The notes under the pieces are model-generated. The model saw only the letters and a list, made by a program, of their open reading frames with translations. It ran no database searches and was not told where the DNA came from. Positions 25,916-34,560 of a stretch of 64,000 bases of DNA are shown here, piece by piece. Each line of letters begins with the position of its first letter. Positions within the stretch are counted from its first letter, which is position 1. A program made the translations under genes and the position numbers. The DNA is from Bacillus benzoevorans (GTDB lineage Bacteria > Bacillota > Bacilli > Bacillales > Cytobacillaceae): NCBI RefSeq assembly GCF_014207535.1, contig NZ_JACHGK010000001.1:496001-560000 (forward strand), given 5' to 3'.

Positions 25916-25951
25916 TGAAAAAGCACTTCTTTCAAGGAGAAAGAAGTGCTT
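25916..25951 (-). terminator. Riboswitch expression-platform terminator before cbiM
   Basis: AAGCACTTCTTTC (25921-25933) and GAAAGAAGTGCTT (25939-25951) form a perfect 13-bp stem, and the minus strand continues into a T-run. Confidence 0.92.
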
Positions 25952-26035
25952 AATGGCAAAATAATAAGTGTGATCATCCATCACATTTGCTCTATTTGCA
26001 CACCCATCCTCGTAGGCTGAAACTGCTTCATCCTT

Positions 26036-26206
26036 TTACGGCAGGTCTCCTGGCTTAGGTTCATCACATCATTACAACCTTCCCATCGCAAGCGACAGTG
26101 GTGAAAAATATAATCATGCTCCTCCATACAGTGGCGGGACCGCGTTGGCTTTTAACCAACTTCCCTTTTAAGCTGAATCTTTTCAATCAGCACCGTAAAA
26201 GCTATA
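26036..26206 (-). ncRNA. Cobalamin riboswitch upstream of cbiMNQO
   Basis: Reading the minus strand: GGTGCTGATTG, AAAGGGAAGTTGG, the core GCGGTCCCGCCACTGTA, and the B12 box AAGCCAGGAGACCTGCC (complement at 26040-26057). It is followed by a strong terminator at 25916-25951. Confidence 0.96.
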
Positions 26207-26354
26207 CAATTGTAAAATTTCTCATTTAGTTTATCATGTGTTTTAACGATTTGCTAGAGTAAATAAAATTGTGAAAATAAAGCTGAATAAAGCTTGATAG
26301 AATAGGAGTTTAAGGATTCATAAAAATCAGAAAGATTAATTGACTCTTTTCATT

Positions 26355-26384
26355 TTGCTGAAGATCATTTATGATAGTTATACT
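26355..26384 (+). promoter_or_regulatory. Promoter of the cbi operon
   Basis: TTGCTG (26355-26360), 18 bp and TATACT (26379-26384), about 45 bp upstream of the aptamer. The minus-strand promoter for cbiMNQO must lie in the same 26207-26400 interval. Confidence 0.55.
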
Positions 26385-26429
26385 TTATGTAGAGGAAAAT
26401 TCCTCCATATTTTTAAATTAAATAATGTA

Positions 26430-26592
26430 TTTAAAAGTGCCCTATGCGTCAAGCTTGGGATAATAGGGAAATCGGTGTGAATCCGATGCAGCCCCCGCTA
26501 CTGTATTGCTGATGAATTGTCAAGACCACTGGTAAACGAACTGGGAAGGGACAATATTCATATGAAGCGAAGCCAGGAGACCTGCTTTTAAA
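26430..26592 (+). ncRNA. Cobalamin riboswitch upstream of the corrin operon
   Basis: AAGTGCCC, GGGAAATCGGTGTGAATCC, the core GCAGCCCCCGCTACTGTA, GACCACTGG, GGGAAGG and the B12 box AAGCCAGGAGACCTGC (26569-26584) are all present. The terminator at 26686-26715 is the probable switch. Together with the cbiM riboswitch it makes a back-to-back pair. Confidence 0.96.
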
Positions 26593-26685
26593 TGTGATTG
26601 TAACTTATTCGGAGGGAATGGGTGAAGCAGGCGAATTTATGAGACAGCTTTATGCTGCTGTTTTGTGGGATTTTTTGGCTTCTGA

Positions 26686-26715
26686 AACCTTAACTCAATG
26701 AGTTAAGGTTTTTTT
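26686..26715 (+). terminator. Riboswitch expression-platform terminator before cbiH60
   Basis: AACCTTAACT pairs with AGTTAAGGTT around a five-base loop and is followed by eight T. Confidence 0.93.
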
Positions 26716-26761
26716 CATATTCCTGAAGAAAATTCATGTGTACAGGTAAGGAGATGTCAGG

Positions 26762-28405
26762 ATGCCGGAAAAAGGAAAAATAATCGTTGTTGGTTTTGGA
26801 CCGGGAGATGTAAAGCATATAACAGAGCGTGCAATAGAGGCAATTAAAGAATGTGATTTTATTATTGGCTACAAAACCTATATGGAATTAATTCAAGATT
26901 TAATCACTGCTCAATCAGTGATAAGTACAGGGATGACAGAAGAGGTAAGCCGCGCACAGGAAGCAGTCAAACAGGCTGAACTTGGAAAAAAGGTCGCTGT
27001 GATTTCTAGCGGGGATTCAGGAGTATACGGAATGGCCGGTCTTGTCTATGAAGTGTTGATGGAAAAAGGCTGGAATGAAGCTGAAGGATTGGAGGTAGAA
27101 GTGGTTCCAGGTATTTCCGCCATTAATTCTTGTGCTTCCCTGCTCGGAGCCCCCGTCATGCATGATTCTTGCACGATCAGCCTAAGCGACCATTTAACAC
27201 CTTGGGATTTAATTGCGAAAAGGCTGGAAGCCGCAGCAATGGCAGATTTCGTTATTGCTTTGTATAATCCGCGAAGCGGGCGGAGAACAAGGCAGATTAT
27301 CGAGGCGCAAAGGATCCTGCTGCAATATCGTGCTCCTGAAACACCTGTCGGACTGGTGAAAAGTGCTTATCGTGAGCGGCAGAGTGTTGTATTAACCAAC
27401 TTGGCAGAAATGCTGGAACACGAAATTGGCATGCTGACTACAGTTATTATTGGAAATTCATCGACATTTATTTATGACAATAAAATGATCACTCCGCGGG
27501 GGTATCAACGGAAGTACACGCTTAATGCAGAAAAGCAGCCGCTCGAACTTCATCAGCGTCTGCATAAGAATGCGGAGCCATGGGCACTCGTTCATGAGGC
27601 GAATCCGTCTCAAAACGCCCAGTCCGGTGCAGCTTTGTTAACCAAAGAACCTGAACAAAAAAGTAATTCTTTAGCAATCGCCATGGAGGCATTATCACGC
27701 GTTTCAGGGAAAATTCCTCAGCCTGCTGACATTGGTGCTATCCAACATCATTCAGAAACTATTTTTGAATTTGCTGTCAGCCCGGGGATAGCGAATAAGC
27801 ATTTTACCCCTAACCAATTGCTTGCTTTGGCAGAGGCTGCTGGGGAAAAAGGAACGATTGAGTATACCCCGGATCATTGCATCGTGATGAGAATTCCTGC
27901 CCCTGATCCTGACAGCATCACTGAAAAGCTGACGGAATGCGGTTTGATCCTGTCACCAATTGGTCATGTCGTGAAAATAAAAGCCTGTGACTTCTGTGAT
28001 GGCGAGAAAACAGAAGCCATTCCCTATGCAGATGAATTACATAATAGGCTTGGTGGAATGGAACTTCCAAAGGAGCTGAATATCGGCTTGAATGGCTGCG
28101 GCATGGCATGCTACGGAGCGGTTATGAATGACATTGGAATTGTTTTTCGCAAAGGAAAGTTCGATTTATTCCTCGGCGCTAAACCGGTAGGAAGAACAGC
28201 ACATCCCGGTCAGCCTGTTGCGGAAGGGATAGAACCCGAAAGGCTGGTTGAAATGGTTTCGAATATTGTTGCCGAATATAAACAAAATGCGCATCCCAAT
28301 GAGCGGCTATTTAAATATTTCAAACGTGCAAAGGAAATACAAGGTTTTCGCTACCAGGATATTACCCCAAAAATGAATATAGAGCCTGCACCCTGCGAGG
28401 ACTAA
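26762..28405 (+). CDS. cbiH60: Cobalt-factor III C17-methyltransferase with Fe-S domain (CbiH60)
   Basis: Ring-contracting enzyme of anaerobic B12 synthesis: methylates C17 and contracts the macrocycle to cobalt-precorrin-4. 547 residues. The N-terminal methyltransferase (about 1-240) has VVGFGPGDVKHIT, SSGDSGVYGMAG and VVPGISAINSCASLLGAP; a linker is followed by a nitrite/sulfite-reductase-like half (about 310-530) with CDFCDG and NGCGMACYGA, giving four Cys for a [4Fe-4S] cluster. This is the domain order described for P. megaterium CbiH60. First gene of the operon; P. megaterium has cbiW before it, absent here. ATG follows AAGGAGATGTCAGG. Confidence 0.95.
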   Translation: MPEKGKIIVVGFGPGDVKHITERAIEAIKECDFIIGYKTYMELIQDLITAQSVISTGMTEEVSRAQEAVKQAELGKKVAVISSGDSGVYGMAGLVYEVLMEKGWNEAEGLEVEVVPGISAINSCASLLGAPVMHDSCTISLSDHLTPWDLIAKRLEAAAMADFVIALYNPRSGRRTRQIIEAQRILLQYRAPETPVGLVKSAYRERQSVVLTNLAEMLEHEIGMLTTVIIGNSSTFIYDNKMITPRGYQRKYTLNAEKQPLELHQRLHKNAEPWALVHEANPSQNAQSGAALLTKEPEQKSNSLAIAMEALSRVSGKIPQPADIGAIQHHSETIFEFAVSPGIANKHFTPNQLLALAEAAGEKGTIEYTPDHCIVMRIPAPDPDSITEKLTECGLILSPIGHVVKIKACDFCDGEKTEAIPYADELHNRLGGMELPKELNIGLNGCGMACYGAVMNDIGIVFRKGKFDLFLGAKPVGRTAHPGQPVAEGIEPERLVEMVSNIVAEYKQNAHPNERLFKYFKRAKEIQGFRYQDITPKMNIEPAPCED

Positions 28406-28420
28406 TGAGGAGGAAGATGA

Positions 28421-29335
28421 ATGAGAGCAGTGTTATTTGTTGGACATGGGAGCAGATTAGAGGCCGGGAATGAAGAGGTTCGTATTTTTATAGAGCAGAT
28501 GACCCCCGCTCTTGATCCTAGCTTAATGGTAGAAACATGCTTTCTCGAATTTGGTCTGCCGTCTATTTCCAAAGGGATAGAAAATTGCGTGGCTCAAGGG
28601 GCAACAGAAGTGATTGTCATTCCAATCATTTTACTCCACGCAGGTCATTCGAAGCTTCATATCCCTGCTGAGATTTTGGCCGCAAAGGAGAAGTATCCTG
28701 ATGTGAAATTTATCTATGGGCAAACAATCGGTGTTCATCCAAAAGCATTGGAAATTGCGGTAGATCGTTTAGCGGAAACTGGCTTTGATGTAAATACAGA
28801 CCATCCGGAAACGGCGGTTTTATTAATTGGCCGAGGCGGCAGTGATAGTCAAGCAAACAGTGATTTTTACAAAATTACCCGGCTGCTTTGGGAAAAGCTA
28901 AATGTCCGCTGGGTCGAAAGTGCCTTTATGGGAGTGACACTGCCGCTTGTTGACGAAGGGATAGAACGGTGCATCAAGCTTGGTGCTAAAAAGGTGATTC
29001 TTCTGCCATACTTTTTATTTACCGGTATTTTAATGGAGCGGATGGGAGAGATGCTGTTCCGGTTTCAGGAGCAATATCCTGATCATCAATTTGTACTGGC
29101 TAAATATTTTGGCTATCATCCAAAGCTGCAATTGATTTTAAAAGACCGTGTCATAGAAGCGGTCGAAGGCAGGTCGAGCGGTGAAGCTGATCTAGAAAAA
29201 TACCGCTTTTATGCTGAGGAGCACAGCCATATACATCATCATGGACATGATCACCACCATGGACACGACCATCTTCATGGACAAGGTCATCCAAATGGGC
29301 AAATCCATGAACCTAAAGATGAGGTGAGAAAGTAA
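28421..29335 (+). CDS. cbiX: Sirohydrochlorin cobaltochelatase, long form with His-rich tail
   Basis: Inserts Co2+ into sirohydrochlorin. 304 residues: two CbiX repeats, the first with the active-site FVGHGSR and LLHAGHSKLHIP, the second degenerate (LLIGRGGSD). The C-terminus (about 265-295) is a His/Gly/Asp-rich metal-binding tail (HIHHHGHDHHHGHDHLHG). P. megaterium CbiX also has an MxCxxC [4Fe-4S] site near its end; no CxxC is present here. Second gene of the operon, 15 bp after cbiH60, with GAGGAGG upstream. Confidence 0.94.
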   Translation: MRAVLFVGHGSRLEAGNEEVRIFIEQMTPALDPSLMVETCFLEFGLPSISKGIENCVAQGATEVIVIPIILLHAGHSKLHIPAEILAAKEKYPDVKFIYGQTIGVHPKALEIAVDRLAETGFDVNTDHPETAVLLIGRGGSDSQANSDFYKITRLLWEKLNVRWVESAFMGVTLPLVDEGIERCIKLGAKKVILLPYFLFTGILMERMGEMLFRFQEQYPDHQFVLAKYFGYHPKLQLILKDRVIEAVEGRSSGEADLEKYRFYAEEHSHIHHHGHDHHHGHDHLHGQGHPNGQIHEPKDEVRK

Positions 29336-29336
29336 C

Positions 29337-30107
29337 ATGATTTTGTTCTTAGCGGGTACAAGTGATGCTCGGGAGTTAGCGATTGCTATTCAGGAAGCAG
29401 GGTTCCCCATTTTGGCATCTGTTGTTACAGTGTCTGCGGCGAAAAGCCTTCAGGAAGCAGGAATAAATACAAGAATGGGCCGTCTTACAGCTGCAGATAT
29501 GATCGGGCTGATTAGATACAAAAGAATTCAGGCTATTGTGGATGCGAGCCATCCGTTTGCTGAGGAAGCATCAAAAAATGCGCTGCAGGCTGCTGAGTCA
29601 GCGAATGTCCCATACATCCGCTATGAACGGGAACTGCAGCAATATGATGATGGAAAATTAATCATTGTCCGTGATTATGAGGCTGCGGCCAAACTTGCCG
29701 CGGAAAAACGCGGGGTCATCATGCTGACAACAGGAAGCAAAACGCTTGAGATTTTTGCTAAAGAATTAGCAGGGTTAGAGAATACAAGATTCATTGCGAG
29801 AATGCTGCCGCGTATTGATAATTTGGAAAAATGCGCCGCACTCGGGATTGAACAAAAAAATATTGTCGCCATGCAGGGACCTTTTTCAAAGGAATTAAAC
29901 AAAGCTTTGTATATACACTATGGTGTCACGCTGATGATTACGAAGGAAAGCGGAAAAGCAGGAAGTGTGGATGAAAAGATTGACGCTGCTTTGGAATGTG
30001 GAATCGAAACGATTCTGATTGCCCGTCCTGCGATTCAGTATCAAAACTTGTATCGCAGCTTTGCTGGTGTACTTAATCATTTGCAGACAAGACTAACGAT
30101 TGAATAG
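29337..30107 (+). CDS. cbiJ: Cobalt-precorrin-6A reductase
   Basis: NAD(P)H-dependent reduction of cobalt-precorrin-6A to 6B. 256 residues. The N-terminal FLAGTSDARELAIAIQEAG, the VDASHPFAEEASKNA segment, and the IARMLPRIDNLEKCAALGI and MQGPFSKELNKAL blocks are CbiJ/CobK hallmarks. It starts one base after the cbiX stop, with GAGGTGAG upstream, so translation is coupled. Confidence 0.94.
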   Translation: MILFLAGTSDARELAIAIQEAGFPILASVVTVSAAKSLQEAGINTRMGRLTAADMIGLIRYKRIQAIVDASHPFAEEASKNALQAAESANVPYIRYERELQQYDDGKLIIVRDYEAAAKLAAEKRGVIMLTTGSKTLEIFAKELAGLENTRFIARMLPRIDNLEKCAALGIEQKNIVAMQGPFSKELNKALYIHYGVTLMITKESGKAGSVDEKIDAALECGIETILIARPAIQYQNLYRSFAGVLNHLQTRLTIE

Positions 30108-30120
30108 GGGGAAATAGACG

Positions 30121-30771
30121 ATGGATTTTAAAACAGATTTCAAGCCATTAACAGTGGAACCAGATAAAATTTATGATTATAGTTTTTCCATTATTGCCGA
30201 GGAAATGGGACCGCATGAATTCTCTGAGGATGAATGGAAAATCGTTCGCCGAATTATTCATGCCTCCGCTGATTTTGAATTGGGAAAAAGCGTGATCATT
30301 CACCCTGATGCCGTCCGTGCTGGAATCGAAGCGATTCGAAAAGGAAGGCATGTCATTGCCGATGTGCAAATGATTGAAAGTGGTACAGGAAAAGCCCGTT
30401 TTCAAAAACATGGCGGCGATCTGCATTGTTATATTTCAGATCCGGATGTAGCCGCAGAAGCAAAAAGTCTGAATACGACAAGAGCCATTATTTCGATGCG
30501 GAAAGCCGTCCGTGAAAATGAAGGCGGCATTTATGCAATTGGAAATGCCCCGACAGCATTGTTAGAGTTGATTCGTCTTATTAAAGAAGGGATTGCAAAG
30601 CCGGATTTAATTATTGGAATGCCTGTAGGATTCGTCTCTGCTGCGGAATCAAAAGAAGAACTGGCTAAATTGACGGAAGTCCCGTTCATAACCAATATTG
30701 GGCGCAAAGGCGGAAGCACCGTTACCGTTGCAGCATTAAATGCGATTTCTCTTTTAGCAGATGAGGAATAA
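30121..30771 (+). CDS. cbiC: Cobalt-precorrin-8 methylmutase
   Basis: Moves a methyl from C11 to C12, giving cobyrinate. 216 residues; catalytic His in FELGKSVIIHPDAV or the nearby RIIHASADFE, and the conserved GNAPTALLELIRLIKEG and GMPVGFVSAAESKEEL segments. ATG follows AGGGGGAAATAGACG. Confidence 0.95.
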   Translation: MDFKTDFKPLTVEPDKIYDYSFSIIAEEMGPHEFSEDEWKIVRRIIHASADFELGKSVIIHPDAVRAGIEAIRKGRHVIADVQMIESGTGKARFQKHGGDLHCYISDPDVAAEAKSLNTTRAIISMRKAVRENEGGIYAIGNAPTALLELIRLIKEGIAKPDLIIGMPVGFVSAAESKEELAKLTEVPFITNIGRKGGSTVTVAALNAISLLADEE

Positions 30772-30773
30772 AA

Positions 30774-31886
30774 ATGGCAGAGAAAGTGAAGAAAGATAAG
30801 TCGCAAATGCGGCATGGCTATACAACCGGTGCCTGCTCAACAGCGGTGGCAAAGTCTGCATTAATCGCTCTGATTACAGGTGAGGTCCAGAAGACGGTAA
30901 CGATTCATCTGCCTGTAGGGCGAGATGCTGAGTTTATTATTGAAAAATGCGCCTTTACGGATCATACAGGTTACGCAGAAACGATTAAGGATGCCGGTGA
31001 TGATCCGGATGCAACACACCTGGCACTTATTGCAGCAGAGGTGTGCTGGGCAGATACGCCAGGCATTAAGTTAGATGGCGGAATCGGTGTCGGCAGAGTG
31101 ACAAAGCCGGGGCTCCCGATTCCTGTTGGCGGAGCGGCAATCAATCCGGTGCCGCGGCAAATGATCATCACCACGGTTCAAGGGGTGCTGGATGAATTCA
31201 AGATCGATAGGGGAGTGAAGGTTGTTATTTCGGTGCCAAATGGTGAGGAAATAGCGAAGAAAACTTTAAACGGCCGTCTCGGCATTATCGGAGGGATCTC
31301 GATTTTAGGAACAAGAGGAATTGTCGTTCCTTTTTCCAGTTCAGCTTATATGGCCAGTATTGTAGAGGCAATTAGTGTAGCAAAAGCCTGCGGTTCCAAT
31401 CATCTTGTATTGACGACAGGTGGGCGTAGTGAAAAATATGCCATGAACTTGCTGCCGCATTTACCTGAAGATGCATTTATCGAAATGGGTGACTTTATTG
31501 GCTTTTCCATTAAGCAATGCAAAAAACAGGGCATTGAAAAAGTATCACTTGTCGGAATGATGGGCAAATTTTCAAAGTTTGCCCAAGGGGTGATGATGGT
31601 TCACTCCCGGGGTTCCTCTGTCAACTTTGAATTTTTAGCAAATATTGCGAAAGATGCCGGAGTGGATGAAAAGCTAATCGAGGAAATTCTTCAGGCTAAT
31701 ACTGCTTCACAGGTTGGTGAAATGATGGCTGCAGCAGGGCAGGTTCAATTTTTTCAAAAGCTTTGTGAAACCTGCTGTTATACAGCATTAAAGCATATTA
31801 AAGGCGGCATTGAATTTGAAACGGCGATTTATTCGCTAAAAGGACAATTATTAGGAAGGGCTGTTGGCATTGACTCCATCGCTTAA
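30774..31886 (+). CDS. cbiD: Cobalt-precorrin-5B C1-methyltransferase
   Basis: SAM-dependent C1 methylation, the step unique to the anaerobic pathway. 370 residues with MRHGYTTGACSTAVAKSAL at the start, PGIKLDGGIGVGRVTKPGL, GRLGIIGGISILGTRGIV and VSLVGMMGKFSKFAQGVMMVHS. It begins two bases after cbiC and overlaps cbiE-T by 23 bp. Confidence 0.96.
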   Translation: MAEKVKKDKSQMRHGYTTGACSTAVAKSALIALITGEVQKTVTIHLPVGRDAEFIIEKCAFTDHTGYAETIKDAGDDPDATHLALIAAEVCWADTPGIKLDGGIGVGRVTKPGLPIPVGGAAINPVPRQMIITTVQGVLDEFKIDRGVKVVISVPNGEEIAKKTLNGRLGIIGGISILGTRGIVVPFSSSAYMASIVEAISVAKACGSNHLVLTTGGRSEKYAMNLLPHLPEDAFIEMGDFIGFSIKQCKKQGIEKVSLVGMMGKFSKFAQGVMMVHSRGSSVNFEFLANIAKDAGVDEKLIEEILQANTASQVGEMMAAAGQVQFFQKLCETCCYTALKHIKGGIEFETAIYSLKGQLLGRAVGIDSIA

Positions 31887-33084
31887 ATTAATCGGAATCG
31901 GAGATAACGGACAAGCAAGCTTATTGCCGCAATATATTCAATGGATTGAGGAAAGTGAAATCCTCGTTGGCGGTGAAAGAGTATTATCTTTTTTTCCTGA
32001 ATACCGGGGAGAAAAAGTAGTAGTGAAAAGCGGATTAAAGTCTATTCTTGAGCGATTGCAGCATGAAACACGTCCGGCTGTTGTGTTAGCATCTGGAGAT
32101 CCCCTGTTTTATGGGATTGGCGGTTATCTTTCCGGCAAAGTAGAGATTGAGGTTTATCCGTATATCAGCTCAGTTCAGCTGGCATTTGCGAAAATGGGGG
32201 AGAGCTGGCAGGATGCCTCTGTCATTAGTGTTCATGGACGGAGTATCAAGGGGCTGGCACAGAGGGTTGATGGAAAGGAAAAAATAGCGCTCTTGACGGA
32301 TGAAGAGAATAATCCCAATCGTATTGCCCAATACCTTCTTTCCTTTGGCATGACCGAGTACCGTGCCTTTGTCGCGGAAAATCTGCAGGGAGAAAATGAA
32401 AAATCAGGCTGGTATGAGCTTGAGGAAATGCTTCATCATAAGTTTTCTTCCCTAAATGTAGTTGTTTTGAAAAAGACAGCCGATGGACCCAGATGGCCAT
32501 TAGGGATTGATGATGAGGAGTTCTCACAGCGAAAGCCGGATAAAGGATTAATTACGAAAAAGGAAATTCGCGTCTTAAGTCTTTCTGCATTGCAGCTGCA
32601 GAAAAATAGCACGGTTTGGGATATTGGCACATGTACAGGCTCCATGGCGATTGAAGCGGGAAAGCTCGCACCTGAAGGCGGAATATTTGCGATTGAAAAA
32701 AATGAAGCTGATTTAGCGAATTGTATCGAGAATCAACATAAATTCAGGGTCGACATTACGGCGGTTCATGGAAAAGCGCCGACAGGCCTTGAGGCATTCC
32801 CGGATCCCGATGCGATTTTTATCGGCGGCAATGGCGGGGAGATGTCTGAATTAATTCAAACCTGCTGCAGGCGGTTAAATAGAGGCGGGCGGATTGTATT
32901 GAATGCCGCAACGATCGAAAATTTATACCGTGCCAATGAAGCTTTCACGCAGGCTGGTTTTCAAACATCTATTATGCATGTGCAAGTTTCCCGAAGTAAA
33001 CCGATTCTCGAAATGAATCGTTTTGTTCCATTAAATCCTATCTATATCATAACGGCACAACGAAAGGAAGTCATGAATGAGTAG
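31864..33084 (+). CDS. cbiET: Fused cobalt-precorrin-7 C5-methyltransferase / C15-methyltransferase (decarboxylating)
   Basis: Bifunctional enzyme: CbiE tetrapyrrole methylase (about 1-200) plus CbiT (about 210-400), equivalent to CobL. The N-terminal half has LIGIGDNGQASLLP and VLASGDPLFYGIGGYL; the C-terminal half has a SAM-binding VWDIGTCTGSMAIEAGKL and IFIGGNGGEMSELI. The TTG start at 31864 lies 22 bp inside cbiD, behind AGGAAGGGCTG. Both active halves look complete at 406 residues. Confidence 0.94.
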   Translation: MALTPSLKLIGIGDNGQASLLPQYIQWIEESEILVGGERVLSFFPEYRGEKVVVKSGLKSILERLQHETRPAVVLASGDPLFYGIGGYLSGKVEIEVYPYISSVQLAFAKMGESWQDASVISVHGRSIKGLAQRVDGKEKIALLTDEENNPNRIAQYLLSFGMTEYRAFVAENLQGENEKSGWYELEEMLHHKFSSLNVVVLKKTADGPRWPLGIDDEEFSQRKPDKGLITKKEIRVLSLSALQLQKNSTVWDIGTCTGSMAIEAGKLAPEGGIFAIEKNEADLANCIENQHKFRVDITAVHGKAPTGLEAFPDPDAIFIGGNGGEMSELIQTCCRRLNRGGRIVLNAATIENLYRANEAFTQAGFQTSIMHVQVSRSKPILEMNRFVPLNPIYIITAQRKEVMNE

Positions 33085-33784
33085 CATTGGTACATTATAC
33101 GGTCTTGGTGTGGGACCGGGAGATCCGGAGTTAATTACAGTGAAGGCCTTCCGCGTATTACAGGAAGCTCCAGTTATTGCCTATCCGAAGAAACGTAAGG
33201 GAAGCAAAAGCTATGCCCATCGAATTGTGGACGTATATATCCGTCCGGAGGAAAAAGAAATGCTAGGTTTGGTATTTCCGATGACGAAGGACGAAGCAAC
33301 TTTAGAACGTGAATGGAAAAAAGCCGTTGAAGCGATTTGGCAGCAGTTAGAAGACGGAAAAGATGTGGCATTTGTTACAGAAGGCGATCCGCTTTTATAT
33401 AGTACATTTATTCATATGATGAAATTAATGCAGGATCTTCATCCAGAGGTAGAGATTAAAAGTGTTCCCGGTATTTCATCCGTTAACGCTGCCGCTTCAA
33501 GGCTTTCGCTCCCTTTAGCTGATGGTGATGAGCATGTAGCCATTATTCCGGCAAGGGGTGATTATGAAGCGATGAAAAGAGCGATCGCTGATCACGATGC
33601 AGTGGTATTTATAAAGGTCGCAAAGGTGATCGATTTAATGATCACGGTTTTAAAGGACTTAAATTTATTAGAGAAAGCTTATGTAGTCACAAAAGTAACA
33701 TCGGACGAAGAAGTAATTTGGAAGATGAGCGAGCTTGATGGGGCAGAGCTGGAATATTTGACATTAATGGTGGTGCGGAAATGA
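33077..33784 (+). CDS. cbiL: Cobalt-factor II C20-methyltransferase
   Basis: SAM-dependent C20 methylation of cobalt-factor II. 235 residues with the tetrapyrrole methylase pattern: LYGLGVGPGDPELITVKAFRVLQ, VAFVTEGDPLLYSTF, SVPGISSVNAAASRL, AVVFIKVAKVID. It overlaps the cbiET end by 8 bp. Confidence 0.94.
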   Translation: MSSIGTLYGLGVGPGDPELITVKAFRVLQEAPVIAYPKKRKGSKSYAHRIVDVYIRPEEKEMLGLVFPMTKDEATLEREWKKAVEAIWQQLEDGKDVAFVTEGDPLLYSTFIHMMKLMQDLHPEVEIKSVPGISSVNAAASRLSLPLADGDEHVAIIPARGDYEAMKRAIADHDAVVFIKVAKVIDLMITVLKDLNLLEKAYVVTKVTSDEEVIWKMSELDGAELEYLTLMVVRK

Positions 33785-34560
33785 GAAAGATTTATATTGT
33801 CGGAGCAGGCCCTGGAGATCCAGATTTAATTACGGTAAAGGGTCTAAAAATCCTGCAAAATGCCGATGTGATTCTATATACCGATTCATTAGTAAATGAT
33901 GAATTAATCGCACAAGCAAAACCGGAAGCGGAAGTATTAAAAACAGCAGGAATGCATTTAGAAGAAATGGCTGCGATTATGATCGACAGGGTCAATGCGG
34001 GAAAAATGGTGGCACGGATCCATACAGGCGACCCTTCTATGTACGGGGCGATCATGGAACAAATGGCTCTCTTAAAAAAGGAAAATATTGCTTGTGAAGT
34101 GATTCCTGGGGTTAGTTCCGTTTTTGCTGCAGCTGCGGCAATTGGAGCTGAACTAACCATTCCTGACTTAACCCAGACATTGATTTTGACGAGAGCTGAA
34201 GGTCGTACTCCTGTGCCGGAATTTGAAAAATTACGTGATTTAGCCAGCCATCACTGTACCATCGCCTTGTTTTTAAGTGCGACATTAACGAAAAAGATTG
34301 TGAAGGAGCTGAGATCCGCCGGCTGGAAGAATGATACTCCAGTGGCGGTGATTCAAAAGGCATCATGGCCGGATCAAAAAATTGTCCGCACCACGCTTGA
34401 GCATCTCGATGAGGATATGCAAAAAAATGGGATTCGAAAGACGGCGATGATTTTGGCTGGCTGGGCGCTCGACCCAAATATTCATGATCAGGATGAATTT
34501 CGCTCAAAGTTGTACGATGTTTCCTTCACCCATGGATACCGCAAGGGTGTCAGCCAATGA
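33781..34560 (+). CDS. cbiF: Cobalt-precorrin-4 C11-methyltransferase
   Basis: Methylates C11. 259 residues: IVGAGPGDPDLITVKGLKIL, RIHTGDPSMYGAIMEQMALL and VIPGVSSVFAAAAAIGAELTIPDLTQTLILTRAEGRTPVP, all conserved in CbiF/CobM. The start ATG shares four bases with the cbiL stop. Confidence 0.96.
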   Translation: MRKIYIVGAGPGDPDLITVKGLKILQNADVILYTDSLVNDELIAQAKPEAEVLKTAGMHLEEMAAIMIDRVNAGKMVARIHTGDPSMYGAIMEQMALLKKENIACEVIPGVSSVFAAAAAIGAELTIPDLTQTLILTRAEGRTPVPEFEKLRDLASHHCTIALFLSATLTKKIVKELRSAGWKNDTPVAVIQKASWPDQKIVRTTLEHLDEDMQKNGIRKTAMILAGWALDPNIHDQDEFRSKLYDVSFTHGYRKGVSQ

